Part shown: one piece after another, positions 1 to 5,179 of the stretch
Layout: every line of letters begins with the position of its first letter
How positions within the stretch are numbered: position 1 is the first letter of the stretch
Source of the DNA: Nocardioides sp.
Lineage (GTDB): Bacteria; Actinomycetota; Actinomycetes; Propionibacteriales; Nocardioidaceae
Length of the DNA stretch: 5,179 bases
Assembly: GCA_030452025.1 (NCBI GenBank)
Contig: JAKDNC010000294.1
Location: 1 to 5,179 of the forward strand
Reading direction: 5' to 3'
Program-made: the position numbers and the translations under genes
The notes under the pieces: generated by a model
What the model saw: only the letters and a program-made list of their open reading frames with translations
What the model was told of the DNA's origin: nothing
The model's database searches: none

Positions 1-1508
1 TTGGTCAACAGCATCCAGGTGAGACGGCGCTTGTGCTTGGTGGCCTCGATGATTTCGGGCCACAGACGGCGCACATCGGTCAGGCTCAGCGCCGATCCGC
101 CTCCGGACGACTGCGGAGCGGGCGCCGGCTCGGGCGTAGGTTCTGGTTCTGGCTCTGGCGCTGGCTCGGGTGACGGGATCGGCTCGGGTGACGGGATCGG
201 CTCGGGAGTCGTCACCTGGGGCTGGGGCGTCGCCACGGCCGGTCGGGCGATCTGTTCGGCCTCGTTCGCCGTGGGTGCGGGTCGCTGCGGGGCAACGGCC
301 GGGCTCGCCGGTGGGGTGGCGGCCTGCGGGGCACCGCCGGAGATGGAGGCCCGCCTCTCGAGCCGGTCGATGCGGGCCATCACACCCTGCTCGGAGTCGT
401 CGGCTGCGGGGAGCAGCACCCGGGCGCAGATCAGCTCGAGGAGCAGTCGGGGGGCGGTCGCGCCCCGCATCTCGGTCAGCCCGGTCGCGAAGAGGTCGGC
501 AGCCCGGCTGAGCCCGGGCACGCCGAACCTGCTGGCCTGCGCGGTGAGCCGCTCGGCCGCGTCGTCGGCGACGTCGATCAGCCCGCTCGCGGAGGCATCG
601 GGGACGGCACCGATGATGACGAGGTCACGGAGCCGACGGAGCAGGTCCTCGGTGAACCGGCGCGGGTCCTGGCCGGTCTCGATCACCTTGTCCACGACCC
701 CGAAGACCGAGGCGCCGTCGCCGGCGGCGAAGGCGTCGATGATCTCGTCGAGCAGGGACTCGGGCGTGTAGCCGAGCAGGCCGGTCGCCAGCTGGTGGGT
801 CACTCCCTCGGGACCGGCCCCGCCGAGGAGCTGGTCGAGCACCGACATGGTGTCTCGCGCGGAGCCGGCACCGGCGCGCACGACCAGCGGCAGCGCCGCC
901 GGCTCGATGGTGACACCTTCCTTCTCGCAGAGCTCGGAGAGGTAGGAAGTGAGCAGGCGCGGTGGGATCAGCCGGAACGGGTAGTGGTGGGTGCGCGAGC
1001 GGATGGTCGCAATGACCTTGTCCGGCTCGGTGGTCGCGAAGATGAAGCGCAGGTGGGGCGGCGGCTCCTCGACCAGCTTCAACAGCGCGTTGAAGCCCTG
1101 CGGGGAGACCATGTGCGCCTCATCGATGATGTAGACCTTGTAACGACTCTTCACCGGGGCGAAGAACGCCTTCTCCCGCAGGTCACGGGCGTCGTCCACG
1201 CCGCCGTGGGAGGCGGCGTCGATCTCGATCACGTCGATCGAGCCGGGGCCGCCGCGGGCGAGGTCCCGGCAGGAGTCGCACTCGCCGCACGGGTCGGCGC
1301 AAGGCGCCTGCTCGCAGTTTAGCGCGCGGGCGAGAATCCGCGCCGATGTCGTCTTGCCGCAGCCTCGGGGACCGGAGAAGAGGTAGGCGTGGTTGACCCG
1401 GTTGTTGGCCAGCGCAGCGCGCAGCGGCTCCGTGACGTGATCCTGACCGATGACCTCGGCGAACGTCTCGGGCCGATAGCGGCGATAGAGGGCGAGGGGT
1501 GCTTCCAC
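1..1508 (-). CDS. dnaX: DNA polymerase III subunit gamma/tau (DnaX), C-terminus cut by the window edge
   Basis: DnaX is the AAA+ ATPase of the replicative clamp loader, which opens and loads the beta sliding clamp. In its full tau form it also bridges the polymerase core. My translation gives 502 residues from the GTG at 1508. It shows the YRRYRP start typical of the family, Walker A GPRGCGKT (46-53), a zinc module (C65, C74, C77, C80, with an extra C70), Walker B IIDEAH (127-132), sensor 1 around T160, an SRT arginine-finger motif (171-173, where E. coli has SRC) and a GSARD sensor 2 (R218). A Pro/Glu/Ala-rich linker follows (about 390-462), then the start of the tau-specific domain (SLTDVRRLWPEII...), so this is not a gamma-only protein. 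I chose GTG 1508 because homologues begin close to (A)LYRKYRP and because a TANNNT box lies 7 nt upstream. The in-frame ATG at 1553 would add 15 residues and sits only about 15 nt from the SRP RNA. Identification is firm; the start is likely but not certain. Confidence 0.97.
   Translation of the reverse strand, partial: MEAPLALYRRYRPETFAEVIGQDHVTEPLRAALANNRVNHAYLFSGPRGCGKTTSARILARALNCEQAPCADPCGECDSCRDLARGGPGSIDVIEIDAASHGGVDDARDLREKAFFAPVKSRYKVYIIDEAHMVSPQGFNALLKLVEEPPPHLRFIFATTEPDKVIATIRSRTHHYPFRLIPPRLLTSYLSELCEKEGVTIEPAALPLVVRAGAGSARDTMSVLDQLLGGAGPEGVTHQLATGLLGYTPESLLDEIIDAFAAGDGASVFGVVDKVIETGQDPRRFTEDLLRRLRDLVIIGAVPDASASGLIDVADDAAERLTAQASRFGVPGLSRAADLFATGLTEMRGATAPRLLLELICARVLLPAADDSEQGVMARIDRLERRASISGGAPQAATPPASPAVAPQRPAPTANEAEQIARPAVATPQPQVTTPEPIPSPEPIPSPEPAPEPEPEPTPEPAPAPQSSGGGSALSLTDVRRLWPEIIEATKHKRRLTWMLLT
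163..206. repeat. 18-bp tandem repeat in the dnaX linker (two full copies plus 8 bp)
   Basis: Two identical 18-bp units lie at 163-180 and 181-198 (GGCTCGGGTGACGGGATC on the plus strand), followed by the first 8 bp of a third at 199-206. The unit is a multiple of three and encodes a six-residue Pro-Glu-Pro-Ile-Pro-Ser type repeat in DnaX. A simpler run of 6-bp units encoding Pro-Glu pairs adjoins it at about 133-162. Copy-number changes would lengthen or shorten the linker without breaking the frame. Confidence 0.9.
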
Positions 1509-1515
1509 GTCCTGA

Positions 1516-1521
1516 ACCCTA
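1516..1521 (-). promoter_or_regulatory. Probable -10 box (TAGGGT) for a leaderless dnaX transcript
   Basis: Read on the minus strand, TAGGGT fits the actinobacterial TANNNT -10 consensus. Seven bases separate it from the GTG at 1508, the spacing that places the transcription start at the start codon. No convincing -35 box is visible at 16-18 nt, which is common in these promoters. Shine-Dalgarno-like bases before the GTG are weak, in keeping with leaderless translation. This is inferred from pattern and spacing only. Confidence 0.5.
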
Positions 1522-1567
1522 ACCACCGGCGCCGACAGGCGGTAGCGCGGCATGACCGGCTGATGAA

Positions 1568-1659
1568 AAGGCCCCCCGTGCACCCGACAGAGCTTGCCTG
1601 CCCTTGCTGCCTTCCGGCCCTGGGGGAGTTCAGCGAGATGTCGCCGCACGGGGGGTTGC
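1568..1659 (-). ncRNA. ffs: Small signal recognition particle RNA (4.5S-type)
   Basis: This RNA pairs with Ffh to form the bacterial signal recognition particle, which targets nascent membrane and secreted proteins to FtsY and SecYEG. On the minus strand it carries the highly conserved helix 8 core CAGGGCCGGAAGGCAGCAAG, with the GGAA tetraloop at 1615-1612. A perfect 10-bp closing helix pairs 1646-1655 with 1572-1581 (CCCCCCGTGC with GCACGGGGGG). The run CCTTTT follows the helix and could help terminate transcription. The ends are approximate: the 5' end is set from the promoter (start near 1657-1659) and the 3' end from the T run. It lies directly upstream of dnaX on the same strand. Confidence 0.95.
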
Positions 1660-1663
1660 CCAG

Positions 1664-1693
1664 AGTCTAGGACAGCAGCCGCTGCCCCTCCAA
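1664..1693 (-). promoter_or_regulatory. Promoter of the SRP RNA gene
   Basis: Read on the minus strand there is a -35-like TTGGAG (1693-1688), an 18-nt spacer and a -10 box TAGACT (1669-1664). The expected start is about 7 nt further on, near 1657, right at the 5' end of the SRP RNA helix. The agreement of both boxes with the RNA end makes this the best-supported promoter in the window, though it rests on sequence alone. Confidence 0.65.
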
Positions 1694-1718
1694 AGCGACC
1701 CGGCAGGTCCCCCTCGAT

Positions 1719-1747
1719 TTCTCACCACTGCCACCTGAAGGTAATCT
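1719..1747 (+). promoter_or_regulatory. Possible promoter of the tRNA-Ser gene
   Basis: TAATCT at 1742-1747 matches the TANNNT -10 pattern, with a poor -35 candidate TTCTCA at 1719-1724 and a 17-nt spacer. The predicted start (about 1754-1755) falls at the mature 5' end of the tRNA, leaving almost no leader for RNase P to remove. Either the leader is extremely short or the true promoter lies elsewhere in the 70-odd bases shared with the divergent SRP RNA promoter. Confidence 0.4.
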
Positions 1748-1754
1748 CCTCGGC

Positions 1755-1839
1755 GGAGGATTCGCCTAGTGGCCTATGGCGCTCGCTTGGAAAGCGGGTT
1801 GGGTTAACGCCCTCAGGGGTTCGAATCCCCTATCCTCCG
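1755..1839 (+). tRNA. tRNA-Ser (anticodon GGA)
   Basis: This is an 85-nt class II tRNA that decodes UCC and UCU serine codons. The acceptor stem GGAGGAT (1755-1761) pairs perfectly with ATCCTCC (1832-1838), and G1839 is the discriminator base, as is usual for bacterial tRNA-Ser. The anticodon arm CTCGC-TTGGAAA-GCGGG puts GGA at 1789-1791. A long variable arm containing GGGTTAACGCCC follows, and the T arm is AGGGG-TTCGAAT-CCCCT. The 3' CCA is not encoded: CCG follows the discriminator, so CCA must be added after transcription. I see no duplicated 3' fragment nearby that would mark an integrated element. Confidence 0.97.
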
Positions 1840-1844
1840 CCGAT

Positions 1845-1876
1845 CCGAACGCCCCGGCACGCGCCGGGGCGTTCGG
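1845..1876. terminator. Hairpin terminator between convergent tRNA-Ser and mycP
   Basis: A perfect 14-bp inverted repeat (1845-1858 with 1863-1876) encloses a four-base ACGC loop. It starts 6 nt after the tRNA and ends 4 nt before the mycP stop codon, so it is placed to stop transcripts from both directions. The tail on the plus side is only CATTTC, and on the minus side there is no T run. It is therefore an I-shaped or U-poor hairpin, common in actinobacteria, rather than a classic intrinsic terminator. Confidence 0.78.
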
Positions 1877-1880
1877 CATT

Positions 1881-3089
1881 TCAGCGTGTACGACGCCCCA
1901 GCAGCGGGCCCAGCATCAGCGCGGCCAGAAGCGCCCCACCGGCACCGATCCCCCACCACAGCATGGTCTGGCGGGAGTCCTCGAAGTCGTCGTGGCGGGC
2001 CCGCGGCTCCGTGGCCTCGTAGGGCGGGGTCTCCGGGGGCCTGGCCTCGACCAGGGTGCCGTCCTTCTTGATCTCGAGATCGGCGGTCAGCGCCTCGTAG
2101 GGCTGGATCATCCCGTGGCCGTCCGACGCGATGTCGTGGTAGGCACCCGAGGCGGTCACCTCGATGCGCGTCTTCACCTGCGCCGGAGTGAGGGTGGGGT
2201 CCTGCTCGAGGATCAGGGCGGCCAGGCCGCTCACCTCCGGTGCGGCCCAGCTCGAGCCAGCGTCGCCGATCTCGCAGTCCAGGCCGGTGATCATCCGCGA
2301 CTGCGCGCCCCAGATGGGAGCCGACACGTCGATCTCCTCGCCGACCAGCATGGCGTCACGGGTCATGCTCAGGTCCGCGTTCAGCGCCGTCGTGGCGATC
2401 ACCCGGTCCATCCTCGCCGGGAAGAGCACCTCGCTCGGGGGGATCGGGCGTCGCCGTACCCGGTCCTCGGTGCGGTTGCCGGCTGCCACCACGACCACCA
2501 TGCCGGCGTCCAACGCGTCGTTGATGGCCGCCTCAAGCCCCGCGTCACGACGCTCGAAACCGAGCGACAGATTGATCACCCGCACACCGAACTTGTCCAT
2601 GCCCGAGTCGACCAGCCACCTGATCGCCGCCGTGACATTCTGCGCCTCCATGGAGGTCTCGGTGGAGGTCTTCCCCTCCTCGTCGGTGGTCTCCGCGCTG
2701 TCGGTGACCCGCACAGAGACGATGTGGGCGCCGGGGGCCACCCCACGGGAACCGGCAGCCAGCCCCGCGACGATCGTGCCGTGGCCGTCCTGGAGCTCCT
2801 TCTGACCCCTGACGACGTGCTCCTCCATGCCGGCGTAACCCGCGCTCGTGTCCACACCTGAGTCGACCACCGCGATGCCGACACCGTCGCCGCGGGAGAG
2901 TGTGTGCGCCTGCTCCAGCTGCAACACACCGGCCACCGGGTCGTCCGCCGGGTCCGGGTCGTCCCCCTCGGTCGGGGAGTCCGGAACCCCGCGGTCACAC
3001 ACCCGATCGGCGGCCCGGGCCGGGGCCGGCAGGATGAGCACGGCCGCCAGCAACGCCAGCAGCAGCGCCCGGGCCGGCCGCGAAGACAT
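1881..3089 (-). CDS. mycP: Mycosin: T7SS-associated subtilisin-like serine protease (S8 family)
   Basis: Mycosins are membrane-anchored proteases facing the cell exterior. They stabilise the ESX membrane complex and process some substrates. This 402-residue protein has a signal peptide (basic start, hydrophobic 8-20, likely cleavage after ARA at 26), then a mature N-terminal extension. The subtilase core carries Asp76 (AVVDSGVD), His103 (DGHGTIVAG), oxyanion Asn205 (AAGN) and Ser280 (GSSWAAPEVSG). A Pro/Glu-rich linker (about 345-372) leads to a C-terminal transmembrane helix (about 376-397) ending in GRRTR. The catalytic residues are all present. Unusual points are Ser-Ser-Trp where most members have Thr-Ser-Phe, SAPI in place of the usual APG, an acidic Thr/Glu insertion (about 130-148), and only two cysteines (C31, C272). 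The ATG at 3089 overlaps the eccB stop (TGATG) and follows a good ribosome binding site. The open frame extends further upstream but without signal-peptide logic. It is the last gene of the visible operon. Confidence 0.93.
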   Translation of the reverse strand: MSSRPARALLLALLAAVLILPAPARAADRVCDRGVPDSPTEGDDPDPADDPVAGVLQLEQAHTLSRGDGVGIAVVDSGVDTSAGYAGMEEHVVRGQKELQDGHGTIVAGLAAGSRGVAPGAHIVSVRVTDSAETTDEEGKTSTETSMEAQNVTAAIRWLVDSGMDKFGVRVINLSLGFERRDAGLEAAINDALDAGMVVVVAAGNRTEDRVRRRPIPPSEVLFPARMDRVIATTALNADLSMTRDAMLVGEEIDVSAPIWGAQSRMITGLDCEIGDAGSSWAAPEVSGLAALILEQDPTLTPAQVKTRIEVTASGAYHDIASDGHGMIQPYEALTADLEIKKDGTLVEARPPETPPYEATEPRARHDDFEDSRQTMLWWGIGAGGALLAALMLGPLLGRRTR

Positions 3090-4522
3090 CAGGACGAGCC
3101 CTTCTCGCCCTTGCCGCGTGCCTCGGTGCGGCAAGATTCCAGGGCATCCGGGTCGGGAACGTGGAGCGCCGCTTCCTGGGACAGCTCGGGGCCACAGGAG
3201 AAACTCTCGATCCATGCTTCGGGCACCGTCGGCGGGTCGTAGTCGCCGTACCCGATCAGGCTCGCGGTCTCTCCTGCAGGCCCTCCGAGGCGGTAGCGCT
3301 TCGCATCCATGTCGATGACCACCGGCGATCCACCACTCGCGGCACCCTGTGCGCCCGAGAGGACGTAGGCGCCGAAACCGGGCGTGACCGTGGTCTCGAT
3401 GGTTCCCGGGTCGACCTCTTCTGCGCTTTCGTCCCCGGACGGGTCGCCCGCGAGGAAGGTGCGTGCCGGGCTGCCGGTCGACGAGTCCAGCACGGCGCAG
3501 GCGTCCTCGTCGGCTTCGTAGTCGTCGGGACGCTGGGCGGGCCACTCGGCCAGCGCGGGCAGCGGCGCGGACGGCACCGAGATGTCCGAGACCTCGGCGA
3601 TGCCGTTGGTGCGGCGCACCTTCTCGTAGACGGCCAGCTGGAACTCGTTGAGCGGGTGCAGCTCCTCGGAGCCGGCAACATAGGTCTGTTGGCCGTCGGT
3701 GACCAGGTCACCGACCTTGAGGCCCTTTCTGCCGAGGGCATCGGCGTACGACGCGGTCGCCGTGCCGTCGAGATCGCCGAAGGTGGGCAGGTCGAGGGCG
3801 CCCCCGTCAGGGAAGAGGCGGAGCCATTCCTGCTCGACCACGAACGCCGCCGCCGTGTTCAACCCGAGGCCGTTGAGGACGGTGTTGGAGCGGTCCTTGT
3901 CGTGCGGGAGCCGGTATCGGAAGAAGCCGTGGTCGGTCGCCGCGGACTGCGCGACGAGGTATCGCTGGCCGTTCTCCGTGGCCACCACGAGCCCGGCGTC
4001 CTGCGGCGCGGCCGACGTGGACGGCCCGTCACCGATGTGGAACCTCACGCCCTGCTCCTGGTGGGTGCACGCGGTCCAGCCGGTCGAGTTCAGGTTCTCC
4101 GTGGAGGCAAGGCTGGTCGGGGCACCGAAGATCCCGATCATTGGGTCGAGCTGTTCCTCGTCGATGAGCTCCTTGTCCACGTTGACCAGCTCGGCGTCCA
4201 TGCCGAGGATCAGCCGGGCGGAGGTCATGTTGATCACCGGTTGGAGTGGCTCCTCCTTGGCGACCGCGACGTAGGTCGTGGCCTCGTTGGAGACCACGAT
4301 GTTGCCGCCGTCACGCCAGTCGGCGGGTGCTCGACCGGAGAAGATGCTGGCGATCGCCGCCCCTGCGATCATCAGGACACCGAGGGCAATTCCCCCGATG
4401 ACGGCCCGCGCCGGCCGCACTGGCTCCACCTCTCGCCCTCCGGGTGCTCCGCTGAGGAACGCGGTGACGAGACGACGGCGGCTGAAGGCATTGGCTTCGA
4501 CGAGGTCGCGCTTGCTGGACAC
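3089..4522 (-). CDS. eccB: Type VII secretion protein EccB
   Basis: EccB is a core subunit of the ESX inner-membrane complex (with EccC, EccD and EccE), with one membrane helix and a large extracytoplasmic domain. The 477-residue protein matches family length and opens with the characteristic cytoplasmic segment (SSKRDLVEANAFSRRRLV). A single transmembrane helix follows (about 40-62). The outer domain has paired repeat motifs of the type YVA..EEL.P..N, seen near 84-105 and 281-300. C152 and C342 sit where the EccB1 disulfide (C150-C345) is known, and C443 and C464 could form a second bond. The GTG at 4522 is the only reasonable start: an in-frame TGA lies three codons upstream, and it is the stop of eccD. 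There is no clear Shine-Dalgarno sequence at proper spacing (GAGAAG is 18 nt away), so translation is probably coupled to eccD. The last codons contain the mycP ribosome binding site. Confidence 0.97.
   Translation of the reverse strand: MSSKRDLVEANAFSRRRLVTAFLSGAPGGREVEPVRPARAVIGGIALGVLMIAGAAIASIFSGRAPADWRDGGNIVVSNEATTYVAVAKEEPLQPVINMTSARLILGMDAELVNVDKELIDEEQLDPMIGIFGAPTSLASTENLNSTGWTACTHQEQGVRFHIGDGPSTSAAPQDAGLVVATENGQRYLVAQSAATDHGFFRYRLPHDKDRSNTVLNGLGLNTAAAFVVEQEWLRLFPDGGALDLPTFGDLDGTATASYADALGRKGLKVGDLVTDGQQTYVAGSEELHPLNEFQLAVYEKVRRTNGIAEVSDISVPSAPLPALAEWPAQRPDDYEADEDACAVLDSSTGSPARTFLAGDPSGDESAEEVDPGTIETTVTPGFGAYVLSGAQGAASGGSPVVIDMDAKRYRLGGPAGETASLIGYGDYDPPTVPEAWIESFSCGPELSQEAALHVPDPDALESCRTEARGKGEKGSS
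3099..3106 (-). promoter_or_regulatory. Ribosome binding site of mycP inside the eccB 3' end
   Basis: GAGAAGGG on the minus strand lies 9 nt before the ATG at 3089. It supports this internal start over longer in-frame alternatives upstream. It is embedded in the codons for the basic EccB tail (GEKG), so the two genes share sequence here. Confidence 0.65.
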
Positions 4523-4528
4523 CGGCGA

Positions 4529-5179
4529 TCAACCACGCAGCTTCTCGAAGAGCCCGGAGGCCACCACGAGCAGCGGCAGCAACGAGAGCAGGCAGACCAG
4601 CTCGAGCACGTCGCCCAGGCGACCGCGACGCACCGACGGCGGCGAGGGGATCAGGGTCACGGCCAGGACCAGCGCCCCGGCGGAGGCCAGGATGACCGCG
4701 ACGGTGGGACCCCACGACGGATGCAGGTAGAGCACCGAGCCCGCGGTGGAAGTCAGCCCGAGGATGCCGGCGGCCAGTCCGGTGAGGACCTCGGAGCCAG
4801 CACGGTACTGGCGGGTCCGCAACATCACGACTCCGGCTGCGGCGACCGCGATCAGGGTGCCGGTGATGCCCAGGTCGACCGCCAGCGGCGCACACAGCAC
4901 GAGGAGCGCACCGACGGTCGAGGTGACGGCGAGCAGGATCTCGTGGCCGAGCACCGCGTCCTCGTGGACGGCTTCCGCGCGGATCGGGATTGGGTCGGTG
5001 GTGATGTCGGCGTCGGAATAGACCTGCTCGACGCGGGTCCGGGTGGCGCCCAGCGCCAGCCAGGGCAGGACACTCCCGGCGATGACGACCAGGACCAGAA
5101 GGATGGTGAAGACCACGGCGGGGTCGAAGGTGGCCGCCTGCAGGACGAGCCCGGCGACGACGAAGACGCTGCCGACCAC
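4529..5179 (-). CDS. eccD: Type VII secretion integral membrane protein EccD, C-terminal part (N-terminus beyond the window)
   Basis: EccD forms the main membrane vestibule of the ESX translocon. Full-length members are usually about 450-510 residues, with an N-terminal ubiquitin-like domain and 11 membrane helices. Here 216 C-terminal residues are visible. They contain about seven hydrophobic helices (near 1-16, 21-43, 81-101, 104-120, 130-151, 156-177 and 190-210). A charged loop at 44-80 (TRTRVEQVYSDADITTD...) fits the conserved cytoplasmic loop of the family. The ending PSVRRGRLGDVLELV...LPLLVVASGLFEKLRG is typical of the EccD C-terminus. The GTG at the very edge is an internal valine codon rather than a start. 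The stop lies 6 nt before eccB, so the two are surely cotranscribed. Confidence 0.92.
   Translation of the reverse strand: MVGSVFVVAGLVLQAATFDPAVVFTILLVLVVIAGSVLPWLALGATRTRVEQVYSDADITTDPIPIRAEAVHEDAVLGHEILLAVTSTVGALLVLCAPLAVDLGITGTLIAVAAAGVVMLRTRQYRAGSEVLTGLAAGILGLTSTAGSVLYLHPSWGPTVAVILASAGALVLAVTLIPSPPSVRRGRLGDVLELVCLLSLLPLLVVASGLFEKLRG

Noticed and set aside
163..206. Short direct repeats as a CRISPR array or iteron origin.
   Set aside because: The units are contiguous, without spacers, in phase with dnaX, and encode a low-complexity linker.
1..771. Plus-strand open frame encoding a Gly/Ser-rich protein with GSGDGIGSG repeats, resembling a PE_PGRS or structural repeat protein.
   Set aside because: It is the antisense of dnaX. 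The Gly/Ser repeats are the reverse complement of the Pro/Glu linker codons, and the minus strand has full AAA+ clamp-loader motifs.
1..1508. Programmed frameshift producing the short gamma form of DnaX, as in E. coli.
   Set aside because: I see no slippery A-rich heptamer in the GC-rich coding sequence before the tau-specific domain.
1509..1553. Upstream ATG at 1553 as the dnaX start.
   Set aside because: It adds 15 residues not expected in the family and lies only about 15 nt from the SRP RNA 3' end, with a weak ribosome binding site. It remains a possible second choice.
1755..1880. tRNA-Ser as an attachment site of an integrated element carrying the T7SS genes.
   Set aside because: No second copy of the tRNA 3' end, no integrase gene and no composition change are visible in the window.
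1776..2861. Long plus-strand open frame (361 codons) crossing the tRNA and the mycP region.
   Set aside because: It begins inside the tRNA-Ser gene, runs through the terminator hairpin and is antisense to mycP. Its His/Arg/Gly-rich composition is typical of a high-GC shadow frame.
3090..3545. N-terminal extension of the mycosin frame by 152 residues.
   Set aside because: It overlaps eccB entirely, its sequence is Arg-rich shadow code, and it would bury a perfect signal peptide that has its own ATG and ribosome binding site.

Overview
This is a high-GC window with a codon pattern, gene content and promoter style that point to an actinobacterium. A Nocardioides-like relative is my guess, but no marker here fixes the genus. 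It holds two unrelated blocks separated by a short stretch of stable-RNA genes. The GC content and coding style look even throughout. I see no insertion sequence, CRISPR array, prophage gene or other sign of recent transfer.

Block 1 (1-1508, minus strand) is dnaX, the clamp-loader subunit of DNA polymerase III. It runs off the left edge in its C-terminal, tau-specific part. Immediately upstream of it on the same strand is the small bacterial SRP RNA (about 1568-1659), with its own recognisable promoter. A tRNA-Ser(GGA) gene (1755-1839) reads the opposite way, so about 100 bases between the two RNA genes carry divergent promoters. A perfect 14-bp inverted repeat (1845-1876) separates the tRNA from the convergent block 2.

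Block 2 (1881-5179, minus strand) is the downstream end of a type VII secretion (ESX/T7SS) operon, in the order eccD (partial at the right edge), eccB, mycP. The three genes are packed tightly: eccB starts 6 nt after the eccD stop, and mycP starts inside the eccB stop codon (TGATG). EccD and EccB are core membrane-complex components. MycP (mycosin) is the membrane-anchored subtilisin-like protease needed for complex stability and substrate processing. The operon ends at mycP. No eccC, eccE, esxA/B-like or PE/PPE gene is visible, so those must lie beyond the right edge, be elsewhere, or be absent.

I found no clearly undescribed system. The points most worth checking are a divergent mycosin with an unusual active-site neighbourhood and only two cysteines, the order of the ESX genes, a probable leaderless GTG start for dnaX, an in-phase 18-bp tandem repeat in the dnaX linker, and an extended terminal helix around the tRNA-Ser gene.
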